NCBI GenBank assembly: GCA_019747165.1
Contig: JAIERC010000220.1
Location: 1-53,772, forward strand
Origin: Sphingomonas sp.
GTDB taxonomy: Bacteria; Pseudomonadota; Alphaproteobacteria; Sphingomonadales; Sphingomonadaceae
Length of the DNA stretch: 53,772 nucleotides
Direction of reading: 5' to 3'
Translations under genes and position numbers: made by a program
Part shown: positions 1-8,985 of the stretch, in pieces
Position numbering within the stretch: position 1 is the stretch's first letter
How the letters are laid out: each line of letters begins with the position of its first letter
Notes under the pieces: model-generated
Databases searched by the model: none
What the model was told of the DNA's origin: nothing
Seen by the model: only the letters and a program-made list of their open reading frames with translations

Positions 1-74
1 TGAAACCAGCGGTTTGCTAAACCGCCGTACCGGGTTTACTGGTACCGAGGGTTCGAATCCCTCCGTCTCCGCCA
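1..74 (+). tRNA. tRNA-Ser (GCU), 5' end cut by the window edge
   Basis: The anticodon loop TTGCTAA puts anticodon GCT at 16-18. A long variable arm follows, as in class II tRNAs, then the T arm with GGTTCGAATCC. The acceptor strand TCTCC, discriminator G71 and an encoded CCA at 72-74 close the gene. The 5' acceptor strand and most of the D arm lie outside the window. Confidence 0.93.
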
Positions 75-251
75 AGGGCTAATCCCTAGCTACCCGGCCT
101 TCTCAGGGTCATTTCGGCGCATTGACGTTCGGGGGCACTCTTCGTCGCTCGACGCTTGGTAAGGAGTGCTGGTGGGCCGGCGTGGACGTGGCTTGGTCTT
201 TTGGGTTTTTGTGTCGGTTGCAGCCCGTTCGCTTCGCGCCAAAACAGCGGG

Positions 252-1397
252 CTATTGATCGGCGGGGTAGCTATGGTCGGCTATGACCCCGACATACCTG
301 CCGCGGGGCCTGATCAATCCGCCTGTGAAATTTTGCTCCATGATATGCGCGCACCAACCGATGGTCCGACCGAGAAGGAAGAGCCTGAACGGTGCCGATA
401 GGGGCAGGCCGAGCGCCTTGACCATCACGGCCATCGCAAAATCCGCATTGGGAAGCGCACCGGTTTGGTCGAGCACGGCGTCTGCTAGTTCCTGCAATTC
501 GTGCGGTGCGTGCAGCCCCTGCAGCATCGGCTGCGCTCGAGGATCGCCCGCAGGGTAGAGGGTGTGGCCAAAGCCCGGCATCGTCCGATCGCGTGATAAC
601 CAGAGCCGGACCGCATCTGGCGCGCCGAGGCGGTCAGCATCCGCCACCATGGCAGCCAGCGCAGCTGCAGCCCCGCCGTGACGCGGCCCTGACAAGGTGC
701 AGAGGCCGGCCAAGATGCAGGCGGGCTGTGATGCGCCGGTGGAAGCAGCGACCCGCGCCGCGAAGGTTGACGCGTTGAGGTCGTGATCCGCCATTAATAT
801 CATCGCCTGGCGCAACCGGTCCGCGACGCCGTCGCCACAATCCCAGCCTTTGGCGAGCCGTTCGTGAAGCGGCCGGTCACCTGGCGCTGCGCCACATACC
901 TGCGCCAGCTGTCCGACGATCGCTGCGGCTTCACGGGCAAGACTGTCTTTACCCCGCCCCAGAATCGGCACGCTGTCCGATGCAATCACCGCCAGCGCTT
1001 CAAAGGCGTTGGACCAGCTGATCGGGCCACTGGCAAAATCGGGTGCGCTTTGCACATCCCACAGAAGCGCTGCCGTGTCTTCCAAGCTTGCCTGCTGGGT
1101 CAGCGCAACAGCATCAACCCCGCGATAATATATTCTACCGCGATGAACATTGGAGACGCTCGTTGTGATTGATGGCTCACCCCATGCCATCGAACTTGCA
1201 GCAATCGACGCTGGCTTTTTGCCGCGCGCCTTTCGGGTCGCCACACCGTCGACATCCTCCACATTGTAGAGGCTGCGGCGCGCATCGTCTGGGTCGGGCA
1301 TCATCCGAATCTGGCCGCGGCTGACATAGGCGTAGAGCGATTGCGGTTTGACCATCAGCCGTTCCAGCGCGGCGTCGCGATTGATCCAGGCGTTCAT
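252..1397 (-). CDS. Citrate synthase family protein with N-terminal helix-turn-helix
   Basis: The protein has 381 residues from the ATG at 1397, which I prefer because the longer frame adds 26 residues that look unlike this family. Residues 1-50 resemble a MerR/excisionase-type helix-turn-helix (LYAYVSRGQIR, then a DARRSLYNVEDVD wing). The rest is citrate synthase fold and keeps the family's active-site landmarks: GPRHGGA, GFGHTLYP, the Asp of NADFAMA and RPRGRYVG. Known family members condense oxaloacetate with an acyl-CoA. The fused HTH form is a recognised family, but whether it binds DNA, or which acyl-CoA it uses, cannot be read here. It is divergent from the CoA-transferase at 1474 with only 76 bp between starts, so the two probably share a regulatory region. 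Confidence 0.85.
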   Translation of the reverse strand: MNAWINRDAALERLMVKPQSLYAYVSRGQIRMMPDPDDARRSLYNVEDVDGVATRKARGKKPASIAASSMAWGEPSITTSVSNVHRGRIYYRGVDAVALTQQASLEDTAALLWDVQSAPDFASGPISWSNAFEALAVIASDSVPILGRGKDSLAREAAAIVGQLAQVCGAAPGDRPLHERLAKGWDCGDGVADRLRQAMILMADHDLNASTFAARVAASTGASQPACILAGLCTLSGPRHGGAAAALAAMVADADRLGAPDAVRLWLSRDRTMPGFGHTLYPAGDPRAQPMLQGLHAPHELQELADAVLDQTGALPNADFAMAVMVKALGLPLSAPFRLFLLGRTIGWCAHIMEQNFTGGLIRPRGRYVGVIADHSYPADQ

Positions 1398-1473
1398 ATT
1401 GATTCTGTCTATCAAGATTGATTGCTCGTGCCAATGCGGCAGGAAAGGGGGGTTCGAAACGACTGGAGCCACC

Positions 1474-2847
1474 ATGACCGATTTAATCGCTCACCTCATT
1501 CTCAAGGACATCTTGGCCGCGCTCAACCTGCCAACGGCATTGGCGAATCGGGTGACCTTTGACGGTTGCGACCGGTTACCCTCTTGTTTGCCCGTCCCCG
1601 ATCTCGCCGTTGCGTCGATCGGGGCTGCCTGTGCGGCGGTCGCGACCCTCGCCGCTGCTGGGGGGCAGGTTGCCCATGTTTCGGTCGATTACCGGCTGGC
1701 TTCGCTTTGGTTCGGCTGGTCAATCCGTCCCGACGGGTGGGCGATGCCATCGCCTTGGGACGCGATCGCTGGGGATTATCAAGCGTGTGACGGTTGGATC
1801 AAGCTTCACACCAATGCGCCACATCACCGCGCTGCCGCGTTGTCTGTGCTGGCGTGCGAACCGACCCGCGAGGCCGTGGCGGTAGCCGTAGCCGCGCGCC
1901 ATGCTGACGCGCTCGAAGCGGCCGTGATCGCCGCTGGGGGCTGTGCGGCAAAATTAATGTCCCCGGCCGAATGGGCGGCACATCCGCAAGGCCTGGCGGT
2001 CGCCAACGAATCGATCGTCCTCTGGAACGATGCGGCGTCCGGCGAACGACGGGACTGGCAGCCTCTGCCGGACCGGCCGCTTGCGGGCATCAGGGTGCTC
2101 GACCTGACCAGGGTCTTGGCGGGTCCGGTCGCGACGCGATTCCTGGCCGGTTTTGGTGCAGAGGTGCTCCGCATCGATCCGCCCGGCTGGGACGAACCTG
2201 GGGTCATTCCGGAAGTGTCGCTTGGTAAACGCTGCGCCCGACTTGATATGCGCCAGCCTGCTGACCGCGACACATTCACTCAATTGCTCGCTGGCGCCGA
2301 TATCCTGGTGCACGGCTACCGGGCCGATGCGCTCGATCGGCTAGGCCTTGGGGCGGCGGCGCGCCAGGTGATCAGGCCAGGGCTGATCGACGTCTCGCTG
2401 AACGCCTATGGCCATGGCGGTCCATGGGCCAACCGGCGCGGCTTCGACAGCCTGGTGCAGTTCTCATCGGGCATCGCCGCCGAGGGCATGACATGGCGTG
2501 GTGCCAACGCCCCGGTGTCGTTGCCGGTTCAGGCGCTTGACCATGCGACCGGCTATCTGATCGCCGCCGCCGCCATCCGTGGCCTGATCGCAAGGCTTTC
2601 GGGGGAGGGATTGACCTGCGCGCGGCTGTCGCTGGCGCGAACCGCAACGCTGCTCAGCGATCACCAGACTTATCCAGACGATCGGTCATTCGTGCCAGCG
2701 CACGAGTCGGACTATGTCAACACGATCGAGCCGACCGATTGGGGACCAGCCCGGCGGTTGCGTCCGCCCGCCGCAATCAATGGCATCCCGATGCAGTGGG
2801 AAAGGCCCGCCGCCAGGCTCGGTTCGTCCACCGCGACCTGGGATTAA
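1474..2847 (+). CDS. CaiB/BaiF family III CoA-transferase
   Basis: The protein has 457 residues from the ATG at 1474. The family's usual N-terminal signature (LAGIRVLDLTRVLAGP, then GAEVLRIDPP) begins only near residue 190. The first 190 residues resemble a second, degenerate half of the fold, so this is a two-part protein. RGFDSLVQFSSG and a later ALDHATGY segment follow; the Asp of the latter is my candidate for the catalytic aspartate. Family III enzymes move CoA between carboxylic acids; the substrate is unknown. Its divergent partner is the citrate-synthase-like gene, suggesting a shared acyl-CoA pathway. The stop codon overlaps that of the convergent DUF1697 gene. Confidence 0.82.
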   Translation: MTDLIAHLILKDILAALNLPTALANRVTFDGCDRLPSCLPVPDLAVASIGAACAAVATLAAAGGQVAHVSVDYRLASLWFGWSIRPDGWAMPSPWDAIAGDYQACDGWIKLHTNAPHHRAAALSVLACEPTREAVAVAVAARHADALEAAVIAAGGCAAKLMSPAEWAAHPQGLAVANESIVLWNDAASGERRDWQPLPDRPLAGIRVLDLTRVLAGPVATRFLAGFGAEVLRIDPPGWDEPGVIPEVSLGKRCARLDMRQPADRDTFTQLLAGADILVHGYRADALDRLGLGAAARQVIRPGLIDVSLNAYGHGGPWANRRGFDSLVQFSSGIAAEGMTWRGANAPVSLPVQALDHATGYLIAAAAIRGLIARLSGEGLTCARLSLARTATLLSDHQTYPDDRSFVPAHESDYVNTIEPTDWGPARRLRPPAAINGIPMQWERPAARLGSSTATWD

Positions 2848-3359
2848 GCGACTGCCGCTGCCATCTCGGCGAGTTTTGCTACCGTATTCATGTTGCGTGC
2901 CGTTCCTCGTTTCTCACCCGGTATGCGCAGCCGGGTGTTGGCCAGGCCGTCCGGATAAAGCACGAACAAGGCGCGGTTCCCCAGGCGCAGTTGCTCGTTC
3001 TTGATCCCCGTCACGCCATCAAACGGATCGGTCGGAAGCGCCACATCCATGAACAACGCCATGACATGATTGCCGGGCGAGTCCGGGAAGGGGTTGCGGG
3101 CGAGGGTGTCGGCGATCTCGGCGGCCGTCCGCACAATCACGCCGACGCTTTTGCCAGCATAGGCATGAAGCTGATCCTCAAGCGCGGATCGCACCTGATC
3201 CTCTGACCCTTCGCTTCCAAAAACCGCATTACCACTGGCGATATAGGTTTTCACCTTCTCAAACCCGGCGGTCGCGCACATTTGCGCCAGCGCGGTCATC
3301 GCCAGTTTACCGGTGCCGCCGACATTTACTGCGCGAAGCAGGGCTACATATCCGGTCAA
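2844..3359 (-). CDS. DUF1697 domain protein
   Basis: The protein has 171 residues. It opens with YVALLRAVNVGG and continues with KTYIASGNAVF, both characteristic of the DUF1697 family, whose biochemical role is not established. Translation appears to start at a TTG (3357-3359), since no ATG lies before the conserved N-terminus. Its stop codon lies within 4 bp of the convergent CoA-transferase stop. It reads as a complete single-domain protein with no signal peptide. Confidence 0.85.
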   Translation of the reverse strand: MTGYVALLRAVNVGGTGKLAMTALAQMCATAGFEKVKTYIASGNAVFGSEGSEDQVRSALEDQLHAYAGKSVGVIVRTAAEIADTLARNPFPDSPGNHVMALFMDVALPTDPFDGVTGIKNEQLRLGNRALFVLYPDGLANTRLRIPGEKRGTARNMNTVAKLAEMAAAVA

Positions 3360-3509
3360 CTGCGCGCTCCGCTATTTCACGCCCGTTATCATGGGATGCG
3401 CCGCCGCCTCTGTCAGATAACGCAACAGCATTCAGCTAAACTCCGCTATATGTGCCACGCAGCATGGCTTGTTTCAAAGCGCTGCTTACTGGCAGCAGGG
3501 GCGGAGCGG

Positions 3510-4349
3510 TTACTTATCGAGGAGCGGCCGGAATAGCATGGTGTCCGACCAAACCTTCCACAGGAAGGCAACAAAGACCAGTGACCAACAACCAAAGATC
3601 GTCAAGTCAATCACGCGCACACCCATGTATTGGGCGTCAATCAACCCTGGACCGTACCAGAGCGCGAACAGCGCCCAGGCCATTACCAAAAAGCGTAGCT
3701 CGGTTGCACCCATCCCATAATAGGACAGGTGATGGGTCTTGAGGACCAACACCTTCAGATAGGTGAAGCTGGTCATCAGCAGATACATCGAAAGCGCAAG
3801 CTGCGCTGAAAACAGGGTGAAATATGGCGAAAGCCCTAACCCGACGAAGATGAGGGTTTGCGAGATAAGGTCGCAGGAGTGATCAAGGAAATAGCCAAAG
3901 TCCGGCCGCTCGATCTTGCGGTAACGGGCAAGCGTGCCGTCCAGCGAGTCGCCGAGCCAGTTCAGGAAAAGCCCGAGGATTGCGATGGAAACGAACCAGG
4001 GCGAGGCGTTGCAAGCCGCGAATCCGACCAGGACGAGAAGAGCGCCAACCAGGCCGAGGAGTGTTAGCTGATCGGGAGTTACTGCCGACGGGGTCCGCGC
4101 GGCCAGCGACTGCAAGATATTGCGTTCATGGGTCCCCAGAAAGCTGTTGTTCACGCGGACATGATGGACCGGCTTACCTGGTTCCTTATCTGGCGCACCG
4201 TCCTGGATTGGATCTGATTTTGGCGTTGGCTCGCTGCCTTGCTGGGGGAGATTCGACTGAGTTGAAGGAAGCTCAGCCAGAGTCGTCTTACGTTTCGCGC
4301 GCGGAGGTCCCTGATCGGCTCCATCGCTTTGGGAAAGCTTCAACGACAA
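3510..4349 (-). CDS. CDP-alcohol phosphatidyltransferase family membrane protein
   Basis: The protein is about 279 residues and opens with a polar, proline-rich stretch of some 65 residues before the membrane part. The CDP-alcohol phosphotransferase motif is complete: GDSLDGTLAR, then GYFLDHSCD, matching D-x2-D-G-x2-A-R-x8-G-x3-D-x3-D. Several hydrophobic membrane segments follow. Family members join a CDP-activated alcohol to a second alcohol to make a phosphodiester lipid; the acceptor is unknown. The start is uncertain: TTG at 4349 is the longest, and no ATG occurs before the membrane region. It sits at the edge of the polysaccharide locus and is divergent from the glycosyltransferase at 4667. 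Confidence 0.83.
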   Translation of the reverse strand: MSLKLSQSDGADQGPPRAKRKTTLAELPSTQSNLPQQGSEPTPKSDPIQDGAPDKEPGKPVHHVRVNNSFLGTHERNILQSLAARTPSAVTPDQLTLLGLVGALLVLVGFAACNASPWFVSIAILGLFLNWLGDSLDGTLARYRKIERPDFGYFLDHSCDLISQTLIFVGLGLSPYFTLFSAQLALSMYLLMTSFTYLKVLVLKTHHLSYYGMGATELRFLVMAWALFALWYGPGLIDAQYMGVRVIDLTIFGCWSLVFVAFLWKVWSDTMLFRPLLDK

Positions 4350-4666
4350 ATCCTCCGCGGATAAACTCTCAGGGCCTCGGCATGGCTTTGCCCGTTTTCG
4401 CTGTTTGTGACGAGTGGCTTATACAATTCTCAGCCGCGTTGTAATAATTTTCGCTGCTGCAGCGCACAATTTGCCCGGCAACGCTAGGGAGCTAAGCCAG
4501 CGGCATTTGTGTCGGCGCGCAATCCGTGCCAACCCACCAGCGAAATCGGAGTGGTCCATATCAGAACCCGCAAGGATTTCCTGTCCCCCAATTCAGTTGT
4601 AAATTATTTCGAACGGCCGACGCTAAATACAAAAGTTCCAATAAATATCCTATTGACGAAAATAAT
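4350..4666. other. Divergent intergenic region
   Basis: These 317 bp lie between the divergent CDP-alcohol phosphotransferase and glycosyltransferase genes. The right end (about 4590-4666) is clearly AT-richer than the genes around it, as expected of a promoter region. I could not assign a specific -35/-10 pair or operator. Confidence 0.4.
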
Positions 4667-5980
4667 ATGAGTACCGCTATGCGACCCGTTATAGCTTATG
4701 ATGTGATGCGGTTGTTTATTGGCCCAGCATTTCTGACGCCGCGGGGCATAGATAGGGTGGATTTAGCACTCGCCCATTATCTTTTCAGCGATGAATCGAG
4801 TCAGAATATCGGCGTATTGCCAACGCCTATCGGCGTATACGCATTTTCGGCGGCGCAGATCAGGGTCTTTTTGGCGTATATTCAAATATTATGGGCAGAA
4901 GATGTCGGCCCGACGGGCGATGTCCAGTTGCAAGGGCTGGTGAACAAGATCTTACGGCAGCACGATGATGCCTCGCCCGCACCGCCGTCACTGCCCACGC
5001 CATCGCTTGCGTTTCGGGACAAGGTTTGGCGGATGCTGCGCATGCTGTACATGACGGGCTTGTTTCCTCGAGGTTTTGCGGGCCGTGCGGTGCCGGCCAA
5101 CGCCATCTATCTCAACATCGGGCAGCTAGGGCTGGCGATCCCATCCTTCTTCAACTGGCTCGGTAAGCGTCCCGACATTACCCGCGCCATGATGGTCCAC
5201 GATGCGATACCGATTGATTATCCGCATCTGGTTGGGAACAAGGCGCCATTGTATCACCGGCAGATGATCCGCACGGCGGCAGAGCATGCCGATTGCCTGA
5301 TCTTCAATTCCGCCTACACGCGCGCTACCGTAAGCGCCGTGATGCAGGACTTTGGCCGTGGCTTTCCCCCGAGCCTGGTGCGATCGCTGCCCTTGTCATC
5401 GGCCTTTATCGACGTCCAAGCTGATGTCCCCGCGCTCCGCGACAAACGCTATTTTCTGGCCGTCTCAACTATCGAGCCGCGCAAGAATTACGCGTTGATC
5501 CTGCGCATCTGGCAGCGCTTTGTCGCAACCATGGGGCCTACGGCGCCGCATCTCATCATCGTTGGCGCGTTGGGGAACGGCGCTGAAACGATCCTAGAGC
5601 CGTTAAAGTCCGATCCCGCGCTGGCCGAACGGGTTCACCATGTTGCCGGCCTGTCGAGTCCTGCGTTGGCATCGCTCGTGCTGGGGGCTGCGGGCATGTT
5701 GTGCCCCTCTCTTGCAGAAGGCTTTGGCCTGCCCTTGCTAGAGGCGAACGCACTGGGTGTGCCGACCATTGCCTCCGATATTCCGGCCCATCGCGAAGTG
5801 GCAACCGCAACAACGGTCCTATTGCCCACAGACGATGAGGCGGGCTGGGCGCGCGCGATCACGGCGTTGCCTGACGTGACAAAGGGCCGTCCACGAGAAA
5901 TCCCCGCTGCGCTGACCGAATCTGCCTATTGCGCCGACATTGTGGACTTCGTCAGCAACATTCGGGTGCGGGCGACTTAG
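4667..5980 (+). CDS. Glycosyltransferase, GT4-like
   Basis: The protein has 437 residues from the ATG at 4667; a second ATG at 4679 is equally plausible. The C-terminal half carries the GT-B nucleotide-sugar site: FLAVSTIEPRKNY, then LCPSLAEGFGLPLLEAN and GVPTIASDIPAHREV, the E-x7-E region of GT4 enzymes. The N-terminal acceptor half includes MMVHDAIPIDYP, often seen in polysaccharide mannosyl- or rhamnosyl-type transferases. It is cytoplasmic, and the locus implies a role in building an exported glycan. Donor and acceptor cannot be read from sequence. Confidence 0.87.
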   Translation: MSTAMRPVIAYDVMRLFIGPAFLTPRGIDRVDLALAHYLFSDESSQNIGVLPTPIGVYAFSAAQIRVFLAYIQILWAEDVGPTGDVQLQGLVNKILRQHDDASPAPPSLPTPSLAFRDKVWRMLRMLYMTGLFPRGFAGRAVPANAIYLNIGQLGLAIPSFFNWLGKRPDITRAMMVHDAIPIDYPHLVGNKAPLYHRQMIRTAAEHADCLIFNSAYTRATVSAVMQDFGRGFPPSLVRSLPLSSAFIDVQADVPALRDKRYFLAVSTIEPRKNYALILRIWQRFVATMGPTAPHLIIVGALGNGAETILEPLKSDPALAERVHHVAGLSSPALASLVLGAAGMLCPSLAEGFGLPLLEANALGVPTIASDIPAHREVATATTVLLPTDDEAGWARAITALPDVTKGRPREIPAALTESAYCADIVDFVSNIRVRAT

Positions 5981-6001
5981 GGTGAAAACCTGCGCAAGGG
6001 T

Positions 6002-6232
6002 TTAGAGCAGCTTAATCGGCTCAGTAGCCCGGGCGCCGGCCAAATAGATCACATCCTTTTTCTGAGGGATGAATTTCTGCGCTCGGAAATAGGTGCAGGG
6101 TTTCAAGATGTTGATGTGGTAGACCGCCGGGTGACCTGTGCCGTCTGGGTTTTTCTCATCCCGGGACTCGAACACCGCTGCACGGTCAGCGAGATTGTCG
6201 TTCGCCCCTCCAATAGGCGCTAGCGCCTCCAT
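6002..6232 (-). pseudogene. Relic of a second polysaccharide export (KpsD/Wza-like) gene
   Basis: This 76-codon frame matches only the C-terminal part of the export protein encoded at 7673-8800. Shared landmarks are VYHINILKPCTYFRAQ against VYHLNMLKPESYFLAQ, then KKDVIYL against DKDVILF. By eye about a third of positions agree, so it is an old paralogue, not a recent copy. The N-terminal SLBB and polysaccharide-export domains, signal peptide and C-terminal end are all missing. It is unlikely to be functional. It lies just downstream of the glycosyltransferase gene, on the same strand. Confidence 0.75.
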
Positions 6233-6365
6233 CCGCGAAACCTAACGGGTGGGAAGATCGCGAAGCTACCGATCATTACTCAATTTACGGTGGCGATAGT
6301 CATCACTAGCTGGCGCTTTGCCGACAGCGTCCAGTTCAAGCTCATCGCAATGGACGAGCGGCACC

Positions 6366-7667
6366 TTAAGCTATTCCCAACTTGGCATATAATTCTTGCA
6401 TGCGCTCCCCAAAGCGCGCGTCGCTGAAATTTTGGGCTTGTTCCAGCCCGGCTTTGCTTAGCTTTTCGCACAGGCCCGGCTCATCTTCGAGTCGCCGGAT
6501 TGCTGCGGCGATGGCGCTGCTCTGATAGGGGTCAACCAGCAACGCAGCGTCGCCGGCAACCTCCGGCAGCGAGGAGGTGGTCGACGTAATCGTCGGCGTA
6601 CCCAATTGCATGCTCTCGAGGACCGGTAGACCAAAGCCCTCGTACAGCGACGGAAATAAAACAGCCTTTGCTGTGCGGATCAGCCGAAAGAGACTGACGC
6701 GCGGCAAATATTGCAGCTGAACGATGCGCTCGCCGAGATTGCGACCATAAACACTACCATCAGCACCGAGCATTCGCGTTTCGCCGGACATTCCCCAGTC
6801 GCGCGAACTAACAATGACCAGCGGTAATGTACTTTGTGACGAAAGATAGCCATCGACAATTCTGCCAATATTTTTCTTTGGGTCTACTGCTCCGAAGAAA
6901 AGATAATATCCTTTCTCCTTCAAGCCAAATGTATTGAGGATGAAGCCGGCGTCCGCTTCCAAAGATCCATTGGCAATTTCAAGGGGCACCGGACTCGATT
7001 GATAAGTATTGGTGACCTTATTTGGATTGGTGTCAGGAAAGATTTCCAAAATGTCACGACGGCTTGCTTCCGAAACCGAAATAATGTGGTCACTCATCGC
7101 CAAGCATCTCGCGATCAACCTATGATAAGACAGTTTATTATCAAGTGTCGCCTGCGGCAGCTTAAGCGGCACCAGATCATGGATTGTGTAGATATTTCGC
7201 GTGTTCTCCAGGCGGATGGGAAGCGGATAGGTCCAGTGCATCACCTCAGGCGGGTTTGGCATGGACACGGTCGTCGTCCGACCAAAATAGACAAAGCGCG
7301 CCCATGCAGCTTCGAATAGCAAAGGGGATGTCCACAGGGCCGAAAAATCGGGCAGCCGGAAGCCAAAGCTTCGCTTATCAACCGCATCGGTAAGCGGAAC
7401 CTGAATCAACCGGCTGGTCGCGCGCGCCTGAACAGTCTTCAGCCCAACCTTGCGGGCAATCTCTCCGGGCTTCAGCCGATGGCCGTGGCCGAAATGATCA
7501 AAGAACAGGATTTCACGCATTTGAGGACGCTTGCCCGCGTCCATACCGAATATCCCTTCAACCTGATGGCCGGCTTGCCGCAGGATCGTCGCCAAGGAAG
7601 CGCCATAATTGGCGACCCCGGTACCATCAACTATTGAAAGATTGAACCCGTCAATCCCAACGCGCAT
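6366..7667 (-). CDS. Glycosyltransferase, GT4 family
   Basis: The protein has 433 residues from an ATG at 7667. The N-terminus (GIDGFNLSIVDGTGVANY) and YTIHDLVPL are typical of GT4 mannosyltransferase-like enzymes. The donor site is intact: YLFFGAVDPKKNIGR, then LFPSLYEGFGLPVLES and GTPTITSTTSSLPEVAG. Its start lies 5 bp after the stop of the export lipoprotein gene, so the two are co-transcribed. It probably adds a sugar to the capsule-like polymer in the cytoplasm; sugar identity is unknown. Confidence 0.9.
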   Translation of the reverse strand: MRVGIDGFNLSIVDGTGVANYGASLATILRQAGHQVEGIFGMDAGKRPQMREILFFDHFGHGHRLKPGEIARKVGLKTVQARATSRLIQVPLTDAVDKRSFGFRLPDFSALWTSPLLFEAAWARFVYFGRTTTVSMPNPPEVMHWTYPLPIRLENTRNIYTIHDLVPLKLPQATLDNKLSYHRLIARCLAMSDHIISVSEASRRDILEIFPDTNPNKVTNTYQSSPVPLEIANGSLEADAGFILNTFGLKEKGYYLFFGAVDPKKNIGRIVDGYLSSQSTLPLVIVSSRDWGMSGETRMLGADGSVYGRNLGERIVQLQYLPRVSLFRLIRTAKAVLFPSLYEGFGLPVLESMQLGTPTITSTTSSLPEVAGDAALLVDPYQSSAIAAAIRRLEDEPGLCEKLSKAGLEQAQNFSDARFGERMQELYAKLGIA

Positions 7668-7672
7668 GATGT

Positions 7673-8800
7673 TTATCTCAAAAGAAAGAGCGCAGGGAGA
7701 ATCGGATTTATAATCTGCGTTATAAACGTCGCCAGCTTCTGCGGCAAGTTGGACGGTGAGTTAGAGAACAGAATTACGTCCTTGTCCTTAATCACGTACA
7801 TCTGTGCTAGGAAATAGCTTTCCGGCTTCAGCATATTAAGATGATACACCACGGCACGCGGGTTTTCGTCATCTGGTCCCTTCTCCAGCCGAAAAACGTA
7901 AACCCCGCGCGGGTTGGCCCGGCTATCAGACGGTCCGGCCGCGCGAGCCGTTGCTTCGGCGAGACTGACGGCCTTTGCCTCCAATGAAATCTGGCTGACT
8001 TTGTCGGTCGCTCCAAAAACCGTGTAACTCGGTCGCCGCAATACGACTTCCACACGGTCATCGGGCATCAACTCCAGATTGGAAAGTTCTTCGCTTGATA
8101 TCTCGTTCAGCGGCGCCTGCGCGACCTGCGTACCGCGAACAATCTTGATTTCCACATTGTTGACATTGTCAGCGGGACCACCAGCTATCGCTAGCATGTC
8201 CAAGAGCTTCTCGTGCGCTGCAGTCAAGCGATAGCGCCCCGGTTTTACAATCGCGCCGGACATGTAAACTACATTATGTGCAGTATCGGTGATATTGACG
8301 ACGACCTGCGGGCTTTCCGACACGATTTTCAGCCTTCGGCGCAGCTCCTCTGCCAATTTCTCTGGATAAATGCCCGCAGCCCGCACTGTCCCCAGATAGG
8401 GCAGATCAACATTGCCGCCTTCACGGACGACAGCGACAATCTGCTGTGCGCCAGCGGTCGGCGCGCGAATGGCATCAGTGAGATTGGCTTGGCCCGAAAA
8501 CAAACCGACTCCAACCTCAAAAACGAGGATTGACAAGGTGTCGCCCTCGCGGATCATGTCGGCCCGCCCATGCGTCGCATTCGACGACAAGACGCGCATT
8601 TGGGTCACGCCCATGCTCTGTGAAGGCGGCAGCGCTTTGATCAACTGGGGCGTAATGTCGACCACCGTGTAAGGCATCTCGGCATTACTGCGTGCGCCGC
8701 GGAGCACTGCCGACGACGTTGGTCCGCTTGACGGAAGCGTCGCGCAGCCAGCCAATGCCGAGCCCAAAAATATCAAAGCAATCTTCTGAAATCGTCTCAT
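7673..8800 (-). CDS. Outer-membrane polysaccharide export lipoprotein, KpsD/Wza-like
   Basis: The protein has 375 residues. I place the start at the ATG at 8800 because it gives a short lipoprotein signal with lipobox LAGC (MRRFQKIALIFLGSALAGC). The longer frame adds 63 residues that would bury that signal. A polysaccharide export domain follows (REGDTLSILVFE, then GNVDLPYLGTVRAAG), then SLBB-type repeats (YMSGAIVKPGRYRLT) and a C-terminal hydrophobic segment. The protein should form the outer-membrane exit for a polymer delivered by the ABC transporter genes nearby. It is 185 bp downstream of kpsT on the same strand. A truncated paralogue lies at 6002-6232. Confidence 0.88.
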   Translation of the reverse strand: MRRFQKIALIFLGSALAGCATLPSSGPTSSAVLRGARSNAEMPYTVVDITPQLIKALPPSQSMGVTQMRVLSSNATHGRADMIREGDTLSILVFEVGVGLFSGQANLTDAIRAPTAGAQQIVAVVREGGNVDLPYLGTVRAAGIYPEKLAEELRRRLKIVSESPQVVVNITDTAHNVVYMSGAIVKPGRYRLTAAHEKLLDMLAIAGGPADNVNNVEIKIVRGTQVAQAPLNEISSEELSNLELMPDDRVEVVLRRPSYTVFGATDKVSQISLEAKAVSLAEATARAAGPSDSRANPRGVYVFRLEKGPDDENPRAVVYHLNMLKPESYFLAQMYVIKDKDVILFSNSPSNLPQKLATFITQIINPILPALFLLR

Positions 8801-8985
8801 TTTGCCCGTGTCTCGAACAGGCGAAGGTTGGCGCCGGCCACCGAAACGAATGGCCGGGACGGCAGCGAGGCGGTTCATCATGCCGAGGCAGATGCCAACT
8901 TTCGATACGAGGCGCAACTCTTTTCCACCGGCATCAAACTGCGAAAAATCGACGAAATTGTGCGAGCTAAATCCGCTAGGCGGCC

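Noticed and set aside
156..401. Short plus-strand frame after the left tRNA
   Set aside because: It overlaps the well-supported citrate-synthase-like gene, has no homology and no ribosome-binding site.
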